From contig NC_051432.1 of the NCBI RefSeq assembly GCF_001649575.2, positions 24,223,837 to 24,287,836 on the forward strand: a stretch of 64,000 bases of DNA, written 5' to 3'. This document shows positions 33,615 through 44,259 of the stretch, one piece after another. A program made the position numbers and the translations under genes. The notes beneath the pieces are model-generated. The model was not told where the DNA came from. It worked only from the letters and a program-made list of their open reading frames with translations, and searched no databases. Each line of letters starts with the position of its first letter. Position 1 is the first letter of the stretch. The DNA is from Kryptolebias marmoratus. Taxonomy: Eukaryota > Chordata > Actinopteri > Cyprinodontiformes > Rivulidae.

Positions 33615-34080
33615 GATTAAAGGCCTAGCATTCCTTAAAGGAGTGCATATCACCCGCTGCCCTTCATGTCAGAGTTTGAGACTTTAATCATCTTTTATTG
33701 AGAAATGACAGAAATGCAGCCGTTATGGTCAAACCTGGAAAATAATTTTATGCACAATGTCTGCAATGTTTTGTGATAATGTAGATACTTCCACATTAGC
33801 TCAGTATTTGTAAAATTAACTAAGCTGCAGATATTTTTGTGATTTTTAAGGTCAATTGGCTGAGGCAGCCATCTTAAATCTGATTGACTCTAAAAGTTAA
33901 GGTAGGTAGGTAGGTAGGTACATTTATTTATATAGCACTTTTCAGCACGAGGCGACTCAAACAGTTTTCAACATGGTGGTTTAAGTTTTGTTTGACATCT
34001 TTGTGCACACATACACACACACAGACACGGGTAAAAGCATTGTCATCTGCCTTCGCCTTTTGTTGGCGGGTGATAATTTA
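33615..34080 (-). mobile_element. HX repeat copy F, both termini present, interrupted
   Basis: Left edge GATTAAAGGCCTAGCATTCC, then TTAAAGGAGTGCATATCACC. Right edge CTGCCTTCGCCTTTTGTTGG, then CGGGTGATAATTTA. ATCACCCGC near 33648 and GCGGGTGAT near 34066 are exact inverses, but the first lies inside the hairpin whereas the second is at the extreme end. A (GGTA)n plus LINE-like tail occupies about 33900-33975. Confidence 0.8.
33900..33975 (-). mobile_element. LINE/SINE-like 3' tail with (GGTA)n end
   Basis: (GGTA)5 then CATTTATTTATATAGCACTT, TTCAGCACGAGGCGACTC. Same tail as at 6062, here with a different microsatellite, sitting inside HX copy F. Confidence 0.65.
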
Positions 34081-34524
34081 GATTGTTTGCAGGCTAAAAA
34101 AAAATGAAGCTTGTTATTTTATGTCTGCTCATCACTAAAGTGAGATGAGGAGGTTTTGCAATTTAACAAAATGACAAATTCTAAAAGCTTGATTAGAGTT
34201 TCACAGCATGGAGCCATTCTCAGAAATATTTTTTCTTAAATATGTTTTTGTCGTTTAATTAAAGGGCAATTTTACCTGTCTCAGTATTGTTGTTAAATTG
34301 CTGAGATCTGGTATTCCTGATAAAAATAAAATAAAATACTGACTTCCCCAGGTCAGCCAAACTTGTCATATAAAAGAAAAAATAAAAACAGCCATTGTGA
34401 TTTGAAACAGAGTAGTTTTTATTAATATGTTATAGTAAATATCTTTTATTCACACTGATTCAGCTTTGATCTTCTGTACTTGCCAGGATTGAGTTCACAT
34501 TGTTTTTGATTATTAACTATTTCC

Positions 34525-34990
34525 CAGCCTACACAAATATGTCAAGAGCCATGGTGGTGTTTTGATTATATGGCCACAAACAGCAACAACAATGTGCCTC
34601 GGCTCTTGTAATTTCACCCACATTCATTCCTGAGTTCCATATCTCCTTTATCTTTGTGTCTGTCTCTGTCTTGGAATCACTCACCCAGAACCACCACCAC
34701 TCCCTCTGAAAGTTTTTGGACAAAAATCCCTGGGTCCTGTCGCTGCGCAGCAGCAGAGGTTTGGGGGCAGGTCAGTGTGCACCATGCAGGCGGCAGCGAG
34801 ATAGCATCTCCAGGTATTGGAGGGCATGGATGGCAGACAAAGTGAAGGTTTGATCTGGGGCCACTGTCCTTGAGGCTGTGCAGTATGCTAACCACAATTT
34901 GTGAAGGGCTATTCAAATTCCTGACTACCTCAGAATCTGTCAGGGCATGCCTTGATATCACTGCATCTTGGGAGTTAGTCAACGCTTGGC
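34525..34990. promoter_or_regulatory. Candidate conserved non-coding block
   Basis: Balanced unique sequence without simple repeats. A 101-codon minus-strand frame (34677-34982) covers most of it but shows no known domain and no initiation or splice context that convinces me. Could be conserved non-coding DNA or an old decayed coding fragment. Confidence 0.25.
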
Positions 34991-35307
34991 TTGTGTGTGC
35001 GTTTGATGGGTATCATTGATAACCCCGGCCCTTCCCACTCTCCCTCCCCTCCATTCTACCTCCTCTGTTTCCATGTGGCTTCAATGTGTGAGAAAGTATG
35101 GGTGAGAGCGGGAGGGGTCAGCAGAGAGTTTCCCCTCAGGAGCGTTTGTCCTGTGCCATCTGGCACCTCATAAGCATGGGCAAAGGAGCAGGAGGGGGCC
35201 TGTATGCGTGTTTGTGTGTGAAGTATCTTGATATTAAATTGTAATGTACCTTGTTTGGCCCTTGTGCCTCCAGCCCATTCCTTCATATGATTCATTTCAG
35301 CACCTCA

Positions 35308-35995
35308 ATATCGCCCGCCACTGAAGGCAAAGGCAGAGTAAAAATGTTTTTGGTGTGTGTGTGTGTATGTGAGAGACAGTGCAAGTGAGTGCAGTGTGTG
35401 TTTATTTGTACCACAAAATATGAACTAGTGGAGGGATTTGAATGAAACTCCCAGAATATCACTGGATGGACATCTACAACTGATTAACTTTCAAACCCAT
35501 TCAAGATGGCTGCCACAGCTAAGCAACTTTAGCAAACACAAACATGGTTATAACTCAGGCAGTTCACAGATATTGAGTTGAAATCTGGTGTGGTTGTACC
35601 TAAGCATCATCTCCAATACGCACTACACACTGCGCAAGACATTTAAAAGTTTTCATTTTACTGCGTCAACTCTGTTTATTGTTAGCAAAATATCTCATGA
35701 AACACTGGTTGGATTTTATTGATATTCTGAGAAAGTAAATTTACAACTGATTGACATTAGGAGTCAACTCAATACAAGATGGCTGCTACAACTAATCTAC
35801 CTTTGCCAGCACAAAAATGGCTTTAACTTATTTGAAATTGCGGATAATGAGGTAAAGTTTTATGTGGTAGTAGCTGAGAGTAATCCTCATAGCACATCTC
35901 GCAAAATGATGTTGTGGCAGCCATATTGAAATAAACTGTCATGAAAGAAAGTGTGCAATATGTATTCCCTTAAGGAATACTAAGCCTTAAATTTG
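35308..35995 (+). mobile_element. HX repeat copy G, two subrepeats
   Basis: Starts ATATCGCCCGCCACTGAAGG then CAAAGGCAGAGT. It carries CAAGATGGCTGCCACAGC and later CAAGATGGCTGCTACAAC, about 285 bases apart. It ends TATTCCCTTAAGGAATACTA then AGCCTTAAATTTGATT. Internal markers GTTAGCAAAATATCTCATG and GCTGAGAGTAATC are present. No ORF. Confidence 0.85.
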
Positions 35996-36069
35996 ATTAC
36001 ATTTTCTTTCATTCGTCAACATTTTTTTAACTAAACCTTAGCTCAAAAGGAAATTGCATTTTTCTCTGA

Positions 36070-36235
36070 ATGTATAATTCCTCCCTCCTTTCTAATCCCT
36101 TTCTCGCATGTTCTTGTCCCTTAACTTTTCTTAGTTTTGTCTCATACACACTGTTGTTGTGGCTTCCTTATCCCCCTCCTCATTTCCCACTTTATGTCTC
36201 CCTCCTTCCCCCCCTCTTTCTTTCACATCACAGAT
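36070..36235. repeat. Pyrimidine-rich tract
   Basis: C/T-dominated plus strand; the 70-codon frame across it is a low-complexity artefact. Confidence 0.7.
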
Positions 36236-36239
36236 TTTT

Positions 36240-36330
36240 TCCCCTTCTGCATGTGATGCATGGCAACAGCTCGGCCAGCTGATGAGGGCCAGTTAGAGAT
36301 TGCACCCAACCTTGACACCCGCAGCTGCAG
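36240..36330. promoter_or_regulatory. Candidate conserved non-coding element
   Basis: GATGCATGGCAACAGCTCGG then CCAGCTGATGAGGGCCAG. It contains an X-box-like GCATGGCAAC string and E-boxes (CAGCTG). Ends in a CA-rich run at 36335-36370. Confidence 0.3.
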
Positions 36331-36414
36331 TCCGCACACATACACACGCACACACCCCCCCACACACACAAGTGAGAAATAAAGATTAGGGGCATAGCTC
36401 TATGTAAAATAATC

Positions 36415-36565
36415 ACAACACATTTACATTCATTGTGGTGCGGATTTGTTGCTATAATAAGGCTGGAGAAATCATGAATATTCACAAACACTTTAAGCAA
36501 TTATGATAATTGGCATTATTCGTAGCTGCACCGCTATCTGTCAGAGGAGGTGGCAGCAGAGGCGA
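36415..36565. promoter_or_regulatory. Candidate developmental enhancer (homeodomain-rich)
   Basis: Continuous, non-repetitive block with ATCATGAATATTCACAAAC, AAGCAATTATGATAATTGGC, ATTATTCGTAGCTGCACCGC and ATCTGTCAGAGGAGG. Clustered ATTA/TAAT, POU-like and CTGTCA (TALE) cores make this the most enhancer-like block by eye. Function and conservation are inference. Confidence 0.4.
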
Positions 36566-36719
36566 GAAAAGTAGGTTGGGATAGTCGACAGTTTCACAAT
36601 ACTGAAATTGTATAACACTTTTCTTCTTTTCTTTGTACCTTTCTTCCTCGGTTTTCTTCTTCTGCACCCCATATTTTACTCTCTTCTTCTGGGGTTGTTC
36701 TGTGCTGAAGTCCATTGTT

Positions 36720-36965
36720 TTTGCTTGAAGAGGAGGGGTAAGATCCCGGAGTGAAGATGGCCCCTGGGTGCTACAGAGCTGGCAGCAGTGTTGGTCTAAT
36801 CTTCCGGGTCAGGCCTGGCGCTTTCATCTTCTCTCACTTGGAGCCCCTTATGTTTGATGTGAACTTAGCCCAGGAATAACTGTTCCTTTCTTCTCCGGTA
36901 ACCTGGCCCTGGAGTAGGGGGAAAGCACTTTGTTGTTATCCTAGGAGCCAAACAATACTGGAAGG
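36720..36965. promoter_or_regulatory. Candidate conserved non-coding element
   Basis: GGTAAGATCCCGGAGTGAAG, CTGGCAGCAGTGTTGGTC and GCCTGGCGCTTTCATCTTC. GC-rich and unique; no ORF of note. Confidence 0.3.
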
Positions 36966-37340
36966 AGGGTAGAAAACCTTAATGAAAGGCTTTTGATCCA
37001 CACTGATATTAAAGTGAGAAACCTTGAAAGAGAAACTGGGTGTGAGTGTATGCAGGAAAATAAAGAAAAGTGCAGAAATCGCAAAAAATCAAAATGCAAA
37101 TTGCAACCGAAAGGCTGGATGGAATGTTTCTTTAATTTACATCCTTTGAAATTGATAATTTGCGTGCATTTGTTTCAAGTTTAAGGGAAAAAAGAATAAA
37201 AGAAGAAGGTAATTTGTTGTAGTTGTGGAATTTGAAATTAGCACATGAAGCCTTGCAGGGTTTCCGATATTTATTTTGTCAGGTTTTCACCAAGCAACAC
37301 AATGTTTCTGCTTTTTACAGTTAAAACCACATGCCGAACC

Positions 37341-37366
37341 ATGTGTGTGTGTGTGTGTGTGCGTGC
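37341..37366. repeat. (TG)n microsatellite
   Basis: About ten TG units then GCGTGC. Confidence 0.9.
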
Positions 37367-37499
37367 ATTCCTGTTCAGTATCGAACCTCACAACTGGCCA
37401 GTTGTTATGTTCCCTTGAACCCATTAGGTGACCCTGACCCTTGACTTTGTGACTTTTTGTTCAGGGGCTGCCGGCCTCGTGTGACTGAAGAGCTCTGTC

Positions 37500-38560
37500 T
37501 CGTGATAAATTGTGAAACAGCCACAAAACTTGATTTACCAAACTACATTTATTACACTCATTTAGCATGTTTTGTGATCTTGCATTATTTTCTTTAAACA
37601 GATAATTGCCACTGCAGATTTTTTTTCATTGTGGCAGCACATCTTTGAAAACTGAACTTTCTATCACGTGGTAGACAATATTAAGGTGCATTTTAAATCA
37701 ACCCATCATGTTTTTCTAACCAACCTTTAATGTGAGCTCTTCAAACATCTCATCTAGTCAAGTGTCCTTAACTCCTACCATCCTTCTAGTCCTCTAAAGA
37801 AATTTGACCAAATAAAACTAGAATCCTTAGTAACACAGTTTAACACACAGAAGTTTTTTATGATCACACACACACATATATAATTTATATATAACCAAGT
37901 CTTCGATTATTTTGACATTTCAAAGAGCAATTTTTTTTCTCTGACTGTATTTCTACTGAAGGTAATAAAGGTAGCATCAAGAAAATTGTTTCCAGGAGCA
38001 AGGTTTTTATTGTTTCTTAAATGCAAACTCTCCTCTGACCAGTTATTGGACCTAAATGTATTTTTTTAAATTCTCTTTTATTATTTGGTCTAAAATGTGC
38101 ACCTCAAGTATTGATCTGGAAGGCTACCAGCATTAAATTAACACAACTTCTATTAAACAGGAATATAATTTAAATGTAGATTACCATCATGTGATTATTA
38201 CCATTTTGAGAACAAACTGTCAATAAATGTTGCTATAAAAGACGATGGCACTTTTTAAAAAAATAAATCCCTGGTTTGCCTAACATGCTCACTATTGTTG
38301 ATGGGTAACCCAAATTACCATCTGCTCATTTGCCTCTAGTAAAGTTGTAATATTGCTGTCTAAACATGTGAGCTAGAGAATAATTTCAAAAGTAAAAGTA
38401 ACAGTTATCTCTATTTCTTTGTGTTACTGACTGATTTGCCTGAAGAGGGTATTTTTTTAAACAGGTAAAAAGTTTAAGATTAAGCAAGCGTCATTTTAAA
38501 CTTCATCCTTCTTAAAGAATCAAAACCAAACCCTCTCAGGCAAAAAGAATGTAAAAAAAA
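37500..38560. other. AT-rich non-coding stretch
   Basis: Low-GC sequence with short A/T runs and a small TA run near 37875-37890. Nothing recognised. Confidence 0.5.
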
Positions 38561-38629
38561 TGAAGTTGAACCTAAAGGCCAAAAAAACACGTCACAAACA
38601 AACCTCTCTTTGAGGAGGAAAGAAATACA

Positions 38630-38835
38630 CCTTGGTATTCGACATGCTCGCTGCCATGGTGATAGCCCAAACCTCTGTGCAACAGCAGCACATTAACCCC
38701 TCTTGACCCTCTATTCTCACCTGTGATAAAAGAGGAGGAAGAGAAGGAGGAGGAGGTGCCCCCCTTTCCACCGCGCCGCACTTTCGAGTACCCGGGCACC
38801 AGCAGGCCCTTGAGAGCCCACAGTCATTAGGAGGG
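38630..38835. promoter_or_regulatory. Candidate conserved non-coding element
   Basis: CTCGCTGCCATGGTGATAGC, then after a purine run CGCGCCGCACTTTCGAGTAC and CACAGTCATTAGGAGGGC. Balanced and CpG-containing. No gene. Confidence 0.3.
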
Positions 38836-39249
38836 CTTTATTCTTGGAGATGCAGAAAAAAGGAGAGAGTAGGAAAAAGGAAAAAGAAGGAAGAAGAGCA
38901 TTGAGTCTGAAAGATAATGTATGGTCAAGGCTGAAGACTTGTGGGCACTGGAAGAGGAGAGGGTCGAGATGGAAGCAGCACTTTTATACAAATCGCCAAG
39001 CAAGCCAGCTGCTTTTGGGTTTTTGTTTGTCTTTCATTTTAAGAAAAGAAAGGTAAGGGAAAAAGCTTTGGGTAATTGGTCCAGGGCACTGACTTACACA
39101 CAAGACTGTGGACACAGAATACAGGATCTTTGTTCATTATCTTACCTGCGTTTGCTGTAGTCTAAAAAAGGAAAAAAAAGTCTTCATCACTTGCCAGGGG
39201 TATGTATAGAAGTTGAATGGATTTTCAAGAGAAAGTTAGACCTTTAAAA

Positions 39250-39740
39250 GTCCTTGCATGATTTTAACATAATTCCCCCTGTCTGTGCGTAGACACAAAG
39301 CATCTCACCCACACATAAGAGGGTAGCGTGCAGCGACAGTCTCCTGACAAAAAGGACTGGCTCACTTCCACCGACGAACAGCGTTGGGGGCTAACCTTAA
39401 CTTTCACTGGGAGCTAATCCCTCTGATAATCAATAATAAAGACTGACTTTCATCTCAGCTGGGGTCTCCATAAAGTTGCGAGGCCACGAGTGACTGAATA
39501 ATGTGAATGTGTTGAACAAGTTCTTGGAAGGAAAAAAACAACAAACTGGGCGAAGCTTATGCACATCTGACGACATGATGGAAATAAATGAATAATGCAT
39601 TGGCTATCAATGAGGGACCAGAAGACACATTGCTTCAGGCCACAGTTAAGCCTCTATTCATAAAGAGGAGACAGCCACAAAAGCTGAAGGACTGTGGGAG
39701 TCCACCATCGGGGAGGGTGGAATAAAGATGCAGATTTTAT
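39250..39740. promoter_or_regulatory. Candidate conserved non-coding block (large)
   Basis: Nearly 500 bases of unique, mixed-composition sequence: CAGCGACAGTCTCCTGAC, TCCCTCTGATAATCAATAAT, TAAAGTTGCGAGGCCACG, AATGAATAATGCATTGGC, AAGCCTCTATTCATAAAG. AT homeodomain cores alternate with GC blocks. Candidate enhancer cluster. Confidence 0.35.
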
Positions 39741-39989
39741 TAGGAAAAGTATGTTTTTTTATGTTTGTTAATTTTTATTTGATTGTTTTCTTGTTTATTG
39801 CAATGAAGCTACTTTAGCTTACTTTGGGCTATAATAACCTTACATACATTGAAAGGTTCAGCTTGATTGGGAACGCTGTGGTATGACTTATTTTTGGTAA
39901 CTTTTCCAAATATTTGAAAACTTTATTCAAAATAATGTTCCCCTTAGAAATGCAAAGATCTCCTCAGCTTCTTGACAAATATCATCTTT

Positions 39990-40340
39990 GAAATCTGTTT
40001 TACCATACTTGCTCTCTTTTTGTCTTCTTATGTTTTTTTCAGCTTTTAGCTACCATTTTGCTACTTTTAGCTTTTAGCTACTCTTCTAATAGTTTTAGCT
40101 TTTAGCTACCACTATGCTACTTGTAGCATCTATCAGCTTCTTATAGATTTTACCTACAGTTTTGATAATTTCAGCTATTTTTTTTACTTAGGTTCGCTTC
40201 AATTTTCCATCTATTTTGCTACTTTTGGCATTTTACTAATTTTATCATCCCTTTTCCTAATTTAAGTTTTTAGTTACAATTTTTAGCTTTTAGCTACAGT
40301 TAGCTAATCTTACCTTTTATCTTCTGTTTTGCTATTTTTT
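39990..40340. repeat. Degenerate TTTTAGCTA repeat, second block
   Basis: Recurrent TTTTAGCTACCATTTTGCTA, CTTTTAGCTTTTAGCTAC and similar units, degraded. Same repeat as at 12640-13070. Confidence 0.75.
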
Positions 40341-40344
40341 AATT

Positions 40345-42480
40345 TAATGAAAAATAAAAGGTTGGTAGTGAAGCCCCTCAATGGCAAGGCACCCTTCTGT
40401 TGTTATTTTTATTTATTTAATTTTATTGACATTTCTAAACCTCAGCTACTCATTTAGATAAATTGTGTACTTGCACTAAAAACAATCTATATTCAGTATA
40501 TATTTTTATTCTACGCAAACCAATTAAACATTATTTACCATTCCACCCTCCAGATTTGTAATTTCTTCTCACTTGATACAGTGTATGTTCTTGGATCTTG
40601 AAGAGGAAAAGAAAGAAAACATCACACAAATGCACATTCACAGAAAATAATGCTGCGTAGAAAGAGTTTGAATGCATGCCAGATTAAGGAGGAGGATGAA
40701 ACATGCAGCAGAAGAAGAATTGAGAGGTTCTCTTCTCTTTCCTCCATTTGAGCATCATTTGTCTGTGAAGAAAGATGTCTGGGCCTGTTGGTTATTGATT
40801 GCATTCGGGGCACAAAGAGTTAATCCTCACGAGAGCCCATGGTGAGTGTTATTAAAGTTTGAAATGTCTTCTTTTATGCACGCTTCCCTCATTTCTCTCG
40901 GTCGTTTTGTTGTCAAGTTTAACGCTAAAGATAAATACCCTGTTTAGCAGACTGTGTGATCTAAGACTGATTGCAGTTTATGAATGGAGCCTTTTGTTTT
41001 CTTCTAATAGTCAGATAGCCAGGCCACAAAGCTCTTATATTAGTCAGACGAGTTTTCTGTGTATGCTGTTCAATTTAGAATAATATTTCATGTGTAAACG
41101 AATTCAATTAAATAAGGAGATTTGGAAATTTATTAATATGGGATCAGGCTGTAGAAGAAACTCCAAAGGATTTTATAACTTAACAAAAAAATATTTGAAA
41201 CTGTTTAGAATTAGAATAGTTTTTGCTCGCTATTCTGTTTTTTATTTTCATGCTTTAGGTCATAAAACAATACAAATAATGCAAAAATATTTCAGAATAC
41301 CAGCTCAGAAATTCAGTAACTTCTACAGTTAATAACACTGAAGCCTAATTGTTTCAATATCCCTAACTGCCTAAACATTTGCTACAAAATACACAAATGA
41401 CTAAAGATTTATTTCACCACTCTTTTTAAGATACAATTTAAAACTAAAGCCCTGAAGTACGGAAGTACAGTGCTGGCTCTGAGTAAAATTATTTTAACAG
41501 GAACATAATTGTTTTAAACATCCTCTGCGTCCTCACCCTTTGTTTTAAAGTGTTCAAATCGTTACACATTTTATACTCTTGTTTATAGATACAAAGGGTG
41601 ATGAAAAAATTAAAGTAAAGCACCTAATTGTTAACTTTCAAGAGAACATGTTACATGTCACATTAAAAGAAGCACTCAAACTATGATAGAAAGAAGAGGA
41701 ACGATGACAATCAAAAACTTGATTAAAAACATCCAGTTGAGCAAATCAAATAACTTTTATTTATTTATTTTCTTGACAGCATGCTCCTACATTTAACACA
41801 GGTTTTCTGTTAAATATTTTAGCCTGTAGTCCCAACCTGTGATAACCTCTATTATGTCACCACTTTAGAAAGCTCTTCTGAGTAGAAATTAAACATCTGT
41901 TTTCACAGACTGAGTGCTGCTTTTCATAACAAAGTGGTGAAGTGTCCCTTTGGCTGCTCTAAAGTGTGATCAGGTGGATTTTCTATGATGTTGTGTTGGC
42001 ACAAACAGACCTGGTCTTACAAAAATTGCAATTACAATAGAAAAAAATGATCACTTTTGTGTAACACTTCAATTCTGCTTGAGAATTTAATCTGCCTGTT
42101 TTTTTTTTTTTTTCTAGCGAGAAGCAAGCAGCTTGTCAGAGACGCAACAGAAACGTTTATGTATTTTCCAGCCCTATGATGTGGCTATTTTAGTTCAAGA
42201 TGACCTTTTTTAAATTTGGGTGACTAATTTGCAGTGCCATACAGGAAAAATGTCAACATTTCCGCTGCACTTTATGTTTTGCGGAGTGGTGAAGAATGCA
42301 GAGAGGCCTGGAGGCCAAGGTTTGAACCTGTGTCTGTTTCATGTCAAGTCTCATTTCTTGGTAGGAGGGGTCTGGGGTATCCTGGCATTTTCTTGTTAGA
42401 GGGGTTTTGTTTACACGGCTGAGGCACTCTGCTGCATCTCATCAACCCACAGAAAATAAAGCTTCATCACACGTCAACTT
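40345..42480. other. AT-rich non-coding stretch
   Basis: Low-GC DNA with a poly-T run at about 42100-42115. The 74-80-codon frames at 40859-41332 are AT-rich chance frames. No gene, RNA or transposon end. Confidence 0.5.
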
Positions 42481-42488
42481 TAAATCTG

Positions 42489-42512
42489 TAAATGAATGAA
42501 TGAATGAATGAA
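42489..42512. repeat. (GAAT)5 microsatellite
   Basis: Tetranucleotide run AATGAATGAATGAATGAATG. Confidence 0.9.
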
Positions 42513-42779
42513 GGAATTTTACATCCTTTCAAATGCACTCATTAGGATTTCAAATGATTCCAAAGCGGCATTTTTTCTGTCAAAAGCAAAGAGTATTTAG
42601 TCATCAGCCACGTTGAAGCCCCTCAAAATGTTTTGACATGTCATTACAGGGTTTCTGATGGAAAGGTCATTGACATACAGTGACCATTCCACCACTGTTA
42701 CATCGCATTACTTCACCCGAGCTCCACACAAGTCATATGGACCAATGACACAACTCCTGCCAGGGCCCCAATGTCACAC

Positions 42780-43050
42780 ACGTCCCAACCGTTTTACTTC
42801 AAACTTCTCCCTCTTTCTGCACCCCTCCTCGCCTTCACCCCTTCGCTCCCTCCTTCTTTTCATGCTTGGTCTCGCTGTCCCTTTCAGCATCCACCCCACT
42901 CCTACCACCTCCCTGTAGTTCTTCTCTCACCCACATGCCTCTATCTGTCTGTCTGCTGCCTTCATGTTTGTTTGTCTCCCTTCTCATATCTTCCATCACC
43001 TCTGAGTCCACCTCACCCTCTTTGTCTTTTCTTTTTGTCGCACTTTGTTC
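42780..43050. repeat. Pyrimidine-rich low-complexity tract
   Basis: C/T-dominated plus strand covering several overlapping 80-105-codon frames on both strands, all of low complexity and therefore not genes. Confidence 0.75.
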
Positions 43051-43054
43051 TTGT

Positions 43055-44080
43055 GCGACATATGCTTCATCTGGCATCCCATTTCTGAGCTGCTGTTGGT
43101 CCTGTCCACTTCACGTCGTGTGAGGATGGTCGTTTGAAGAGTCCTCCAGGCATCTTTCTTTGTCAGCAGTGCTTAGCCTCAACTGTGTTGCAAACCTGCC
43201 ACTAATACCATCGCTACAGCTGGCACTCTGGTCGCTACTAGTGTCTATACTTCCGTGCTTTAATTCTCTGCATGCTTACACAGATAGTTTAAAGAGCATA
43301 CGATTTTTTCTCTGAAATGAGATGAAGAGGAAAAACAGGAACTTTTGGGTCACAAATCCACATTCTGGCTCCTACCTACTCCCTTCTCGCCCATCTGACC
43401 AGGCCATGTAGGTTTCCTTCAGACACAATGGTGGTTTTGTCTTGAGGTTGTGCTCTGACAGTTGTCACAGACTGATCCTTTCTAATATGTTAATTGAGTT
43501 GACAACCGATGAAGCTGTATTGGAAATTAAGAGTCTCTTTGTCCTATTTTGCCTAACAGCCTTTCAGACCTTCTATCGAAGGCAAAGCTATCCCGCAGAT
43601 TAGGTGGGTTCTTCTGTCACGACACAAAAGCCCTCGAATATTTCCCACATATGTCATGCCACATATTCACCCTCACCATGTCCACCAGTTTGTTTAAATG
43701 CCTGACAAAGATGATTCTTTGACCAATCTGGGGGCTTAAGAATATGGTAATTATGACTAAAAAATATTCTATTTAAATAAAAAAACTTAATTATTTTTGA
43801 AATTATTCTCTTCTGTCTTGCTTCAATCTTTTAGATTATTTTTTTTGTGTGTGTGAATCATCAATAAATATTGGGAATACAAACTTCTCCATCATCCTTG
43901 TGATACTGATTTGTTTATCGAGTCCAGCACTTTTCCTGTCCTCATTGTCACCTCTAAAGCCAGAATCTCACTTGGCTGCAAACAGCATTCATGAGGGAGT
44001 CTCCAAAATGCCTTGTAGGTTGTCAGTATCCTCATGTGTGTTGCAGTGACTTGAAGACCATCTCCTTATGATTATCAAGT
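43055..44080. other. Non-coding stretch, no gene recognised
   Basis: Mixed composition; patches at 43100-43250 and 43560-43700 are moderately balanced. No repeat family recognised. Confidence 0.45.
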
Positions 44081-44084
44081 GTAT

Positions 44085-44256
44085 CTGCTTGATGATTTTT
44101 ATGATTTTGTGTGATGATTCTAATGTTCTGATGATCTACTGTGTGATGTTTTTGATGATTGTAATGATTCTACTGATGTTTTTATGATGTAAAGCACTTT
44201 GAATGCCTTGCTGCTGAAATTTCTATACAAATACATTTTTACTTACTTACTTACTA
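44085..44256 (+). mobile_element. LINE/SINE-like 3' tail with TGATTNT-rich lead and (TTAC)n end
   Basis: A degenerate TGATGATTTTNATGATT-like array (44085-44180) leads into ATGTAAAGCACTTTGAATGC, CTTGCTGCTGAAATTTCTAT, ACAAATACATTTT and (TTAC)n. It is the inverse-orientation counterpart of the tails at 6062 and 33900. Confidence 0.65.
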
Positions 44257-44259
44257 AAT

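Noticed and set aside
42771..43123. Overlapping 80-105-codon frames
   Set aside because: Low-complexity pyrimidine tract; frames open on both strands only because stop codons are rare in C/T-rich DNA.
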